From Dysgonomonas hofstadii (GTDB lineage: Bacteria > Bacteroidota > Bacteroidia > Bacteroidales > Dysgonomonadaceae), in assembly GCF_014196915.1 (NCBI RefSeq), contig NZ_JACIEP010000004.1, positions 310,001 to 374,000 on the forward strand: a stretch of DNA of 64,000 nt. Reading direction: 5' to 3'. Made by a program: the position numbers and the translations under genes. Numbering within the stretch: position 1 is the first letter of the stretch; each line of letters starts with the position of its first letter. Shown piece by piece: positions 1 through 8,277 of the stretch. Under the pieces are notes generated by a model, which was not told where the DNA came from, made no database searches, and worked only from the letters and a program-made list of their open reading frames with translations.

Positions 1-715
1 TCATATACATCAGGAATTCGGGTGTGGCACATGCCCCGCTAAGCATACTGGATACCATAAATACCATATTAATGAATCCTCCGCAAAAAGATTTAAGATT
101 GGTAGGAGCCTTTGAATTTCCACCAATAGAATTTGTTCCTCCAATCAACCATGGATACATGGTGATACTGGCACAGTAATTAGCCAGACTTGTTTCATCA
201 TTTTTATAGATGTAGTGATTATTCAGTAATTGAATGTAACGGTCTGATAGTTCCTTGCCATACATTTCCTTCAAACGGTCGGTAAGCATTCTGCGATTGA
301 GGCGGATAAAGTTTGATTTCGGTAATTCACCTATCAAGGTAGCCATATTCTTATTTTCAACATTTGCATTTGAGTCGTATTTGCTGCCTGATGCCGCATT
401 TTGTGCATCGCAATACTCCATAAGAAAGTTCAGCTTATCCCTTACCTCCCTGTCTTCAAGGTGTTTTTGCCTGTAAAGCATAAAAGATTTGGCTACCATG
501 TAATATCTTTCGGCCATCAGAGCGACTTCTACCTGATTTTGTATATCTTCAACGGTAGTACCGTTAGTAATACTTACACGGCTGAGTATATTTGTTATTA
601 CATCTTCAGTGGCAAAGCTTCCGACTGACAGGAATGCTTTAGCTACGGCATTCTTGATTTTTTCAAGAGAAAAAGGTTCTCTTTTTCCATCCCGTTTAAC
701 AATAAGTATCTCCAT
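1..715 (-). CDS. nrdD: Anaerobic (class III) ribonucleoside-triphosphate reductase NrdD, 5' part only
   Basis: The first 238 codons are visible and the frame stays open to the window edge. Class III reductase makes dNTPs from NTPs without oxygen, using a glycyl radical installed by NrdG. Residues 1 to about 95 look like an ATP-cone: the start MEILIVKRDGKREPF and the later segment VEDIQNQVEVALMAE are typical. From about residue 170 the sequence (NNHYIYKNDET, then FCGGFINMVF) matches the start of the NrdD catalytic barrel. The catalytic cysteine and glycyl-radical loop would lie outside the window. The ATG at 713-715 is chosen because the ATP-cone begins there and the cobalamin riboswitch lies just upstream. 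The ATP-cone plus this N-terminal barrel sequence makes a pyruvate formate-lyase identity unlikely. Regulation by cobalamin is inferred from the riboswitch. Confidence 0.9.
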   Translation of the reverse strand, partial: MEILIVKRDGKREPFSLEKIKNAVAKAFLSVGSFATEDVITNILSRVSITNGTTVEDIQNQVEVALMAERYYMVAKSFMLYRQKHLEDREVRDKLNFLMEYCDAQNAASGSKYDSNANVENKNMATLIGELPKSNFIRLNRRMLTDRLKEMYGKELSDRYIQLLNNHYIYKNDETSLANYCASITMYPWLIGGTNSIGGNSKAPTNLKSFCGGFINMVFMVSSMLSGACATPEFLMYM

Positions 716-855
716 AAGTTGAATTATAAAATGATTTCAATTTATTGGGAGAATCGTTGCAGAAGCAGAAAGCAGGAAGGTTTTTTACATTTGTGAAGTA
801 GCAATGTAAGTCATCCATCCTGTCGCTTTCACCCGAAGCTCCGGACTTTCCCTAA

Positions 856-1018
856 ATACGGCAGGTCTTCTGACTTATTTCAGAGTTAGACGCCTTCCCA
901 TCTTTTTTGTTTCTGACAGTGGCGCGAATGTCTAATTCTTTTACGAAATTTACAGCTACGGGGATAGTTCAGGACTTGCACCTGATTCCCTTTTATCCGA
1001 TTTTTGCCGGAACCGTAT
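856..1018 (-). promoter_or_regulatory. Cobalamin (B12) riboswitch upstream of nrdD
   Basis: Read on the minus strand, this carries the conserved blocks of a cobalamin aptamer in order: GGGAATCAGGTGCAAGTCCT, a CCGTAGCTGTAA block, GCCACTG, GGGAAGGCG and AGTCAGAAGACCTGCC. The ends pair as a P1 stem (ATACGG at 1013-1018 with CCGTAT at 856-861). About 140 nt lie between the aptamer and the nrdD start. They contain a possible hairpin around 805-850, which could be the expression platform. These elements normally switch genes off when cobalamin is bound. Class III reductase does not use B12, so the likely logic is repression when a B12-dependent reductase elsewhere can take over (inference). Confidence 0.93.
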
Positions 1019-1025
1019 ATGAAAA

Positions 1026-1033
1026 CAAAGGTA
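1026..1033 (-). promoter_or_regulatory. Bacteroidetes -7 promoter element for the nrdD riboswitch transcript
   Basis: On the minus strand this reads TACCTTTG, an exact match to the Bacteroidetes TAnnTTTG element. It would start transcription at about 1019, right at the P1 stem of the riboswitch. No clear TTTG-type -33 element is seen at the expected distance. Confidence 0.6.
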
Positions 1034-1191
1034 TGTTATTTATTTAATATAATCGTAAAAAGTTTATGATAATAATTTTGTGTTTTCGAGTGATTTCTCT
1101 GAAAATATTTTCATTTAATTGATTATTAATTTATTAAGTTTTTATATTTGTTGAAAAGTTTTCCAAAATGAAAATTGTAATAATCTTTTGA

Positions 1192-1199
1192 TATCTTTG
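1192..1199 (+). promoter_or_regulatory. -7 promoter element for the DUF2284 gene
   Basis: TATCTTTG matches TAnnTTTG. A start near 1206 leaves about 16 nt before the ATG at 1222. The upstream TTG at 1210 would be almost at the transcript end, which favours the ATG as the start codon. Confidence 0.5.
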
Positions 1200-1221
1200 G
1201 TGAAACTTTTTGTTAAACAAT

Positions 1222-1812
1222 ATGCTCTCTGTAAAGAATTATTTTTCATATATACCGATAGTAGATTATATTGCAGATTATAGGGATGTTGATAAATTTA
1301 TTGTTTTTTGCAAACAATGTAGCAAATATGGTAATTGTTGGGCTTGTCCTCCTTATGAATTTGACACAACCGACTATATATTGAAATATAACCGGGCTTA
1401 TATTATCGGAACGAAAATCAATCTGTCGTACGATATTCGTAAAGCATCTAAGGATGCAGAAGAAAGCAAATTGACAGGGGCTAATATTATAACTGATGTA
1501 CGGAAAGTATTGGATGAACAACTTTTAAAAATAGAAGCGGATATCCCGAATAGTAAAGCTTTTTTTGCCGGAACTTGCCACATATGTGAGCCGGAAGGGT
1601 GTATGCGCATTCAAAATGAACCTTGCCGTTATCCTGATAAAATCCGTCACTCACTGGAGTCTATAGGTTTTGATATTGGCAAAACAACTGAAGAATTGTT
1701 AAATATAAAACTGAAATGGAGTAATGATGGTTTTTTACCCGAATACCTGACATTAGTGAGCGGCTTATTTACAAATAGCAGAGTGGATAATCTGGAGGAT
1801 TATTTTACCTGA
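1222..1812 (+). CDS. DUF2284 family predicted metal-binding protein
   Basis: About 196 residues, cytoplasmic, with no signal peptide. It is cysteine-rich in the pattern of the DUF2284 family: CKQCSKYGNCWACPPY near residues 30-46, then CHICEPEGCMR and EPCRYPDK near residues 120-140. These clusters suggest a bound metal or Fe-S cluster. The family's biochemical role is not established, and I cannot assign a reaction. An in-frame TTG four codons upstream (1210) would give a 200-residue form, but the promoter element just upstream favours the ATG at 1222. It is a single-gene transcription unit facing away from nrdD and converging on the sialidase-like gene. Confidence 0.8.
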   Translation: MLSVKNYFSYIPIVDYIADYRDVDKFIVFCKQCSKYGNCWACPPYEFDTTDYILKYNRAYIIGTKINLSYDIRKASKDAEESKLTGANIITDVRKVLDEQLLKIEADIPNSKAFFAGTCHICEPEGCMRIQNEPCRYPDKIRHSLESIGFDIGKTTEELLNIKLKWSNDGFLPEYLTLVSGLFTNSRVDNLEDYFT

Positions 1813-1880
1813 AGATTTATGCCATTAACCATCTGTATTCTAGTATTATAGAATGGTTGTTCTGGGGAATTAAGGTTTTG

Positions 1881-1944
1881 AAGTCTTGTAAGGGGTGAAC
1901 TCATATTTGGTATTAATTTGTCGTTCAATTCCCTTACAAGACTT
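1881..1944. repeat. Perfect 14-bp inverted repeat between convergent genes
   Basis: AAGTCTTGTAAGGG at 1881-1894 is exactly repeated in inverted form at 1931-1944, with a 36-nt loop. Five further loop bases (TGAAC at 1896-1900 with GTTCA at 1923-1927) can extend the stem. It sits between the ends of two convergent genes, so it may stop transcription from both sides. However, neither arm is followed by a T-tract, so it is not a textbook intrinsic terminator. Confidence 0.6.
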
Positions 1945-1979
1945 ATTCCTGATTTTATATTTTATGTATTAATTCTCTC

Positions 1980-3764
1980 TTACAATCCGGAGATAGGTAT
2001 CCATTTCGCCGTACTTGTCGAAGATGTGCTGACTATAGCATCTTCTCCACCTTCGCTATCGGATATAGAGAAATTGACGAGAATCTCTCCTGATTTAATA
2101 TTTAACTTAGAACGAGGTATGGCTATTTCTGTAATATAACCACTCTTATCATTTTTATTGTTCTCGTATTTTACTTTTCCGGATACACCCAAATCAGTAT
2201 TTGTCCAGCTACTACCGTTATAGACTTCGGAACTAACGATTCCATCATATGATACCTTTATCCGGCAAGCTTCGCTGGTTAGTTTATTGTCTCCTGTAAC
2301 TGGATTCAGATAAATCGCAGCATAGTCTTCTTTTGCTATTGATTTGTCGAGGACTTCGACCAGAAAATATACATTATCTTTATCGAAAGAGCATCTGAGC
2401 GTAGCTTGTGCCTGCGATTTTCCGCCGACAAAAAGCGCGTGGTCGGTATCTGTCCATTCCGAGTTGGAGCCATCTATTACAACACTCCGGCTGGTAGCTG
2501 CAATGCGATGATTGAGGACGAACTGTGCCAACAAGATTGCTCCTTTTGAAGTATTAGGCATTACTCCGATGAGCTGATGGTCATTCATTACCTGCAACGA
2601 CCCCCAGAAACCACCTGAAAACGGAACATAAGAGTCTCCGAAATTACGTGCCTTAGCATCACCCATTTTAAGGTTGAACTGATTGGACCGGTTATAGGAA
2701 AGGACTGTTTCTCCTGATGGAAATTGTACGAGATATGGTGCAGCACCTAAGAATACTTTGGTGTTACGGTCTTCCGGGCCAGCCTGGTCGGCTGTGAGAT
2801 ATGTCCATTCCCCATCTTCCCCAGAGTAGGCATAGGATATGTAATACTCATTTGCACTATTGGTGGTTTCCATAACGGCTGCCAGTTCGTTGCTCCCATT
2901 GAGTTTGATGACAGATGGCATTTGATCATTGAAATATGTTTTTCCATCTATTGTATGCTTCGATCGTATCACATAATAAGGATTGCTCCCCAAAAATGGA
3001 GTCCATGTCTGACCATTATCTTTGGAAACTATCATTGCTGTTCCTGTGTCTTTACCCTGAATGCCCGTTCGGTTGCTATCCGTAAAGTAGCAATGAATTT
3101 CGCCTGAAGGCAACTGTAAGAGGTATGGTTCCCAGTTGACTCCCTGAAAAATCTTGACAGGATCACTCCAGCTTGTCCCGTTATTTGTACTGCGCCTTAA
3201 CATTATACCGGCATCAAGAGGGCGTTCCTTATAGCCATTGTTGGCTCTGTATGAAGCTACAGCTAGAATATCGCCATTGGACAGTACCACTGCATCGCAT
3301 GTGGAAAAACGACACTCGTTTTCATCTCCGAAACTGTCTGTAATCTTATAAGTCGAAAATATTTTTCCTTTAGGACTCCATAGTTTAAGGTTTTGACTAA
3401 TTGAGTAATCGCAGCCGGATCCAATTTGATTGTTATGAAAGAACATGATGTAGTTGCCGTTAGCCATTTTCTTCACCCGCGGGTAATGAGGGACGGTTAC
3501 CCCAAGTGCTTTCTGGCCCAATTCCACATAGCTCCTGAAATTCATCTTTATTGACGAACGTGATGTGACATCGGCGTGTGAATTGATGGTAGAAGTTCCC
3601 TGATTGAGTTTTTCTATCGACGTAATATTTAAAGCACCGGGATTCGGGGTAGGAGTCTCATTATTATTGCCAGCATCCGGATTGTCATTATCACTATCGC
3701 CACAAGAGAAAAGAATACAACATATTGTTGCCGTTAAAAGTATTGATTTGAAAATCTTTCTCAT
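1980..3764 (-). CDS. Surface or periplasmic lipoprotein with sialidase-type propeller and C-terminal CBM9-like domain
   Basis: 594 residues. The N-terminus has a lipoprotein signal ending in the lipobox LFSC, then an acidic and Asn/Pro-rich linker to about residue 45. Residues about 75-410 form a BNR/sialidase-like six-bladed propeller. Two Asp-boxes are visible (STNNGTSWSD near residue 190 and SKDNGQTWTP near 250). Residues about 425-590 resemble the CBM9/DOMON-like carbohydrate-binding sandwich (IDGSNSEWTDTDHALFVGG, then FDKDNVYFLVEVLD). Exo-sialidase (GH33) and exo-arabinanase (GH93) share this fold. I do not see enough of either family's catalytic set to choose. It is encoded downstream of the hybrid sensor on the same strand and is probably part of this polysaccharide locus. 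Confidence 0.75.
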   Translation of the reverse strand: MRKIFKSILLTATICCILFSCGDSDNDNPDAGNNNETPTPNPGALNITSIEKLNQGTSTINSHADVTSRSSIKMNFRSYVELGQKALGVTVPHYPRVKKMANGNYIMFFHNNQIGSGCDYSISQNLKLWSPKGKIFSTYKITDSFGDENECRFSTCDAVVLSNGDILAVASYRANNGYKERPLDAGIMLRRSTNNGTSWSDPVKIFQGVNWEPYLLQLPSGEIHCYFTDSNRTGIQGKDTGTAMIVSKDNGQTWTPFLGSNPYYVIRSKHTIDGKTYFNDQMPSVIKLNGSNELAAVMETTNSANEYYISYAYSGEDGEWTYLTADQAGPEDRNTKVFLGAAPYLVQFPSGETVLSYNRSNQFNLKMGDAKARNFGDSYVPFSGGFWGSLQVMNDHQLIGVMPNTSKGAILLAQFVLNHRIAATSRSVVIDGSNSEWTDTDHALFVGGKSQAQATLRCSFDKDNVYFLVEVLDKSIAKEDYAAIYLNPVTGDNKLTSEACRIKVSYDGIVSSEVYNGSSWTNTDLGVSGKVKYENNKNDKSGYITEIAIPRSKLNIKSGEILVNFSISDSEGGEDAIVSTSSTSTAKWIPISGL

Positions 3765-3799
3765 AAATTTGTTGATTTTTATATGATTGCTCTTATTTG

Positions 3800-3943
3800 T
3801 TAAATATTTATTTTACACCTAAATAGAATTCTGTCATCTGTACAGTTCTTATCATTGTTTTCAATGTCATCACCACAGCTTGTAAATGACAATCCAGCAA
3901 ATACGAATGTGATAAAAAAGAATACTAATTTGTTCTTTTTCAT
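3800..3943 (-). CDS. Very small lipoprotein of unknown function (47 aa)
   Basis: The ORF starts at the ATG at 3943 with a clear lipoprotein signal: MKKNKL, a hydrophobic stretch FFFITFVFAGL, and the lipobox SFTSC. Only about 26 residues follow the lipidated Cys, including GDDIENNDKNC with two further Cys. It sits 53 nt after the hybrid sensor and 35 nt before the sialidase-like lipoprotein. An upstream in-frame ATG at 3994 would add 17 residues that spoil the signal peptide, so I reject that start. It could be the truncated 5' end of a larger lipoprotein gene or a true short lipoprotein. Function unknown. Confidence 0.5.
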   Translation of the reverse strand: MKKNKLVFFFITFVFAGLSFTSCGDDIENNDKNCTDDRILFRCKINI

Positions 3944-3996
3944 AATTTTTAAATTAATGTGGTTAAAAAAGATAGTTCCACTAAAAGGTGTCACTA

Positions 3997-6900
3997 CTAT
4001 GTATGACTTTCTCGATATTCTTTAGGCGATTGATTATAGCGTTTGGTAAATTCTTTGTAAAAATGAGATCTTGTAGTAAATCCTGTACTATACATTATCT
4101 CTTGGATTGTGAGATTTGTTTTTAATATCAATTGGGCAGCATATGTGATACGTTGTTCTTTTATAAAATCTTTAGGAGGAAGAAGTTCCAGATCCTTAAA
4201 TTTACGATAAAGGCTTCTCATACTTACTCGCAGGTTATCAGCCAGATCCTCGGGGCTAAATTCAATATTATTGATATTTTTTTCTATAATATCTATGGCT
4301 GAATTAACAAAAATACGATCTTCTTTGGTTAATAACTGTCCATTGAGATAATCGTAGGCGCTGAGCGAACTGTTATAGTACTTTTTAAGGTTTTTCTCTT
4401 TTTCGATCAATTGTTTAATAACGGTTTTCAGGTATTGTGTATCGAAGGGTTTGGATATATAGGCATCAGCCCCTGATTCTATTCCGCTTATCTTATCATT
4501 AATTGCAGATTTGGCAGAAAGAATTATAAGAGGAATGTGCATAGTATGTGGATTACCCTTTATTTTTTTCGTTAGCGATATGCCATCATAGTTTGGCATC
4601 ATGACATCTGTTATAATAAGGTCGGGTGCCATATCTGTCAGCTTACTGAATCCCTCGTTTCCATCTTTTGCAATTAAAATATTATAGTCGTCGCAAAGTA
4701 TATCTTTCAATAAAGAGAGAACAGCTTCATTATCATCGATAACTAATATTGATGGACGTTTTTTCGAATTATGACAGGGATTATCAACTTCTGCCTTATT
4801 TTCTTCCAGTGTAAACAGATTCTTATTTTGTTTATTTGGATCATCCTTATTGACAATATTCTTTTCCTGTCCGGTTTGTTCCGTTCTTTCAGTTTTAGAT
4901 AGATTAGCTGCTGGTAATCTTACTATAAACTCGGCATATTTTCCCACCTCGCTTTTTACTTCTATATTTCCACCCAGCAGGTCAACCATACTTTTGCATA
5001 TTGCTAAACCTAATCCGTTTCTGGAAGAAAGTCCTTTTATAGAATTCGTTTCCACATCATCCAGAACAGAATATCTGTTGAAAATATAAGGAATGTCTTT
5101 TTTATCTATTCCTTTTCCGGTATTGTATATTTTCAGAACCAGTTCTTCCTTTTCGGTATAAACCGTTACATTTATAAATCCGTTTTCAAGAGTATATTTA
5201 AAAGCATTTGAGATCAGATTGTTCAATATTTTTGTTATACAATTTTGATCTAAATTCCATATTATTGTAGAAGCAATATTGAGACAGAAATTAATATGGT
5301 TTTCTTCAGCAAGGTCAGTAAACGATTCGGCAATTTCAGAACAGATGTTATTTATATTGCAACTTTCAATCTTACAAATTTTATTCCCGGTTTCTATACG
5401 GCGAAAATCAATTATCTCCTGGATCAGATTATTTAGCTTTTCGGCATTCGATTTTATAGTCCATGCGTATTTTTTGACAAAAGAGTCACTTCCTTCGTAG
5501 TTAAGTATGCGTTCGCTGGGTGTATATATCAAGGTTAGAGGTGTGCAGAACTCGTGTGTTATATTTGTGAAAAAGCGGAGCTTGTTTTCATACATTTCCT
5601 CTTTGTATTTCTGGGCGAGTAGCTGCTCTATTTTCATATTCTTTCTCTCATACTTCTTTTTTATATACCGGTATAGCAGAATAAGCAAACAAATAGAAGC
5701 TATCCCGTACAAGAATTTTGCATATATACTCAAATACCAGGGAGGTAGAATTATGATATTTAAATTCGCTATTTGACTGTCACTTGTATTTGCTCCGTAA
5801 TATTTTACTCTTAATACATATTTGCCCGGAGGAATATTGGTAAACTGTGCTTCACAGGAATTTGCGTCCATCCACACTTCACTGAAATGATCCAGTTTAT
5901 ATGAATATTTCCCATTCATTCCATTAATGAAGTCATTTGCTATAAATGAAACAGTAAAGAAATTTTGATTGTATTTGAGTTGCAGGTGACTTTGCTTTCC
6001 TTTGTCGACAAGAAAATCATTAATGTTAAATTCTTCATTAAAAACCCGGAGACGTGTAAAATAAACCGGAGGTGTAAAGTACTTGTTCGTTTTTTCTTCA
6101 TGTTTAATCCATACGACACCGTCGATGCCACCAAAAAAATACCTCGACTGTTGCTCATCTTTAAAATAAGCATTATCGCTAAACTCTATTACTTTTAAAC
6201 CCGTCCTTTGATTGAAACTTCTGAATGTTTTTTCAGACGGATCGAATAATGTAATTCCTGCATTGGTGCTCAACCATAGTTTTCCGTCATAGTCTTCTAG
6301 TATTCCATGAATTGTATTATTGGGTAATCCATTACTTTCATTAAAATTCTGATAATCAAATTTGCCATTCGGCAGTATTTTTACATTGTTTATACCGTAG
6401 CTGGATCCAAACCAATTGTTCCCTTTTTTATCTAAACAGATACTCAATATATCATTCATCGGGGCAATACCTTTTTCGTCAAACGTAACAAGCCTGTAGC
6501 TTCCATTACTACAATTAAGACGAATAGCACCGTTTCCCCGCATCGCAAGCCACATAATTGAATCGTTCTCTTGTCTGATTGAGAAAATTTGATTAAATCT
6601 TTGCTTATTTTTTATATCAAACTCATATTTGCGAATATTCTCAACTTCCAGTCTATTCCTGCGTTTTTGGATATTAACCTTAAGCAAAGCGTGTGATGAA
6701 GCGACCCAAAGAATAGAATCACAAGTTTCTAATAAGCTATGCACTCCGACAAAACCAATGGGATTATTATTCGTAAGACGATGAATTTTTTTATCTTCAT
6801 AAGAGTAATAATCAAGGAACGGGCCGTTTGATCCTATCCAGAGAACATTATTGCCCTGGCTCATTTCAAATGCGAAAACAGCGTCATTACTTAATCCATT

Positions 6901-8055
6901 TTCGTTAGTCAGATGCTCTACATTCGATCTGTTATATTCCTGGGCATTGTCATAATTTTTTATTTTGATGATCCCATTTCCTTTTGTCCCAAGCCACAGG
7001 TCATTATAACGGTCGGTGTAGATGGCACGTATTGGCCTTTGTTTGTTTATGGATAGCTCTTCCAGATTGATTCCGTTGAATACATATTCTTCTTTCATAC
7101 AGGCATATACACCTTGCCCGTCGGTGCCAACCCATATTATATCCTGAGTATCGTCTTTTAATAAAGAGAAAACGCCGCAATTGACAGGCATCTTTTCCGC
7201 TTCATATTCCTTTTTGTGATTGAGCTTTATTAATCCGCTTATCCTGAATGCAATAAGGATGTCGAGATCATCAAATATGATAGAAGTAATGTCTCCATAT
7301 TCTGCAATTGCAGAATATATATTTCTTATATATTTCCTCTCATCAGGTCTGACTACGAATAGATCTCCTTTTTTATCAACAATAATTAAGCTTCCTTTGT
7401 CATAAAAAGTATAGACAATAGCTTCCTGATGTTTGAAGGTTTCAACTTTGGATAACTTTGGCTTAGAGTTGTTCCACCAGTCAATGGTAAACTGTTTAAT
7501 TATACCATTATGTGTAATCCAGATTTTATTATCCTGGTCGATTATAAAATTCCTGCAGTTATTGTATGCTTCAGGCTCGGGAAAGGATATTTCATTAAAC
7601 TCATTTTCTATAAAGTCATAATAATATAGTTTCCCAGTTTGTGTCATAATGAAAAGATTACCTTTACTATCGCTCGTAATAAAGCAGTCTTCTCTGAATT
7701 CATTGAAGTGGGCTTCGACTTTGTCGCTCTTTTTAGAATATTTATCTAAACCTGATTTAGTTATAATCCATAAATAGTCATTTTTCGATTCTACTATTTT
7801 TCTGATTACATTTCCCGAAAGGCTATATTTATTATTAATGCTGGGTTTGTATATCTTTATGTCGGTACCATTATACTTGTTTAGTCCGTCATAAGTACCT
7901 ATCCATAGATAACGTTCGGCATCCTGGAATAAGCATATAACAGCACTGTTAGACAGCCCATCTCTACTATTAATATGACGGATATTATAAGCACCAAGAT
8001 AAATGGAGGAGCTGAAGAATGAAAATAATAGTATTATTATCCGGATGTGCTTCAT
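3997..8055 (-). CDS. Hybrid two-component system sensor/regulator (HTCS) of a polysaccharide locus
   Basis: 1352 residues, the full HTCS architecture in one chain. Signal peptide about 1-22. Two regulator-propeller (Reg_prop) domains to about 690 with repeats such as LWIGTYDGLNKY and IWVGTDGQGVYA. A Y_Y_Y domain about 690-770. One membrane helix about 780-797. HisKA with phospho-acceptor His834 in ITHEFCTPL, then HATPase (LNNLISNAFKYT, NGLGLAICKS). Receiver about 1098-1212 with phospho-acceptor Asp1150 (LIITDVMMP). AraC-type HTH about 1250-1348. Such proteins bind an oligosaccharide in the periplasm and activate the adjacent polysaccharide operon. It is divergent from the GH2 gene, its likely target. 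Oddity: the H-box has Cys where HEFRTPL normally has Arg. Confidence 0.95.
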   Translation of the reverse strand: MKHIRIIILLFSFFSSSIYLGAYNIRHINSRDGLSNSAVICLFQDAERYLWIGTYDGLNKYNGTDIKIYKPSINNKYSLSGNVIRKIVESKNDYLWIITKSGLDKYSKKSDKVEAHFNEFREDCFITSDSKGNLFIMTQTGKLYYYDFIENEFNEISFPEPEAYNNCRNFIIDQDNKIWITHNGIIKQFTIDWWNNSKPKLSKVETFKHQEAIVYTFYDKGSLIIVDKKGDLFVVRPDERKYIRNIYSAIAEYGDITSIIFDDLDILIAFRISGLIKLNHKKEYEAEKMPVNCGVFSLLKDDTQDIIWVGTDGQGVYACMKEEYVFNGINLEELSINKQRPIRAIYTDRYNDLWLGTKGNGIIKIKNYDNAQEYNRSNVEHLTNENGLSNDAVFAFEMSQGNNVLWIGSNGPFLDYYSYEDKKIHRLTNNNPIGFVGVHSLLETCDSILWVASSHALLKVNIQKRRNRLEVENIRKYEFDIKNKQRFNQIFSIRQENDSIMWLAMRGNGAIRLNCSNGSYRLVTFDEKGIAPMNDILSICLDKKGNNWFGSSYGINNVKILPNGKFDYQNFNESNGLPNNTIHGILEDYDGKLWLSTNAGITLFDPSEKTFRSFNQRTGLKVIEFSDNAYFKDEQQSRYFFGGIDGVVWIKHEEKTNKYFTPPVYFTRLRVFNEEFNINDFLVDKGKQSHLQLKYNQNFFTVSFIANDFINGMNGKYSYKLDHFSEVWMDANSCEAQFTNIPPGKYVLRVKYYGANTSDSQIANLNIIILPPWYLSIYAKFLYGIASICLLILLYRYIKKKYERKNMKIEQLLAQKYKEEMYENKLRFFTNITHEFCTPLTLIYTPSERILNYEGSDSFVKKYAWTIKSNAEKLNNLIQEIIDFRRIETGNKICKIESCNINNICSEIAESFTDLAEENHINFCLNIASTIIWNLDQNCITKILNNLISNAFKYTLENGFINVTVYTEKEELVLKIYNTGKGIDKKDIPYIFNRYSVLDDVETNSIKGLSSRNGLGLAICKSMVDLLGGNIEVKSEVGKYAEFIVRLPAANLSKTERTEQTGQEKNIVNKDDPNKQNKNLFTLEENKAEVDNPCHNSKKRPSILVIDDNEAVLSLLKDILCDDYNILIAKDGNEGFSKLTDMAPDLIITDVMMPNYDGISLTKKIKGNPHTMHIPLIILSAKSAINDKISGIESGADAYISKPFDTQYLKTVIKQLIEKEKNLKKYYNSSLSAYDYLNGQLLTKEDRIFVNSAIDIIEKNINNIEFSPEDLADNLRVSMRSLYRKFKDLELLPPKDFIKEQRITYAAQLILKTNLTIQEIMYSTGFTTRSHFYKEFTKRYNQSPKEYRESHT

Positions 8056-8277
8056 CTGCTTTACTATTAGAATTTAAGTAAATCTTTACAAAGAAAAGTA
8101 ATCATATTTTTAAATGCATACTTTTGGCCTGGAAAAATGTCTTTATTTCCGCCAAAATAGTCCTTCATGTTAAAATCGTGAGAAAGAGGATATGTTTGGC
8201 AGAAATGAGAATGTCGATTTTGTAAGATCAATCTACATTTGCCAAGACATTAAAGTACCATAATATTTTTAATACGA
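8056..8277. promoter_or_regulatory. Divergent regulatory region between HTCS and the GH2 operon
   Basis: 222 bp separate the two divergent starts. For the rightward operon two -7 candidates match TAnnTTTG: TATGTTTG at 8191-8198 and TACATTTG at 8234-8241. The second is closer to the GH2 start at 8278. Neither has a convincing -33 partner, as expected for an activator-dependent promoter. The HTCS binding site is presumably here but I could not identify a clear direct repeat. Confidence 0.45.

Noticed and set aside
1210-1221. TTG start for the DUF2284 gene
   Set aside because: It would sit almost at the predicted transcription start, and an ATG four codons later fits better.
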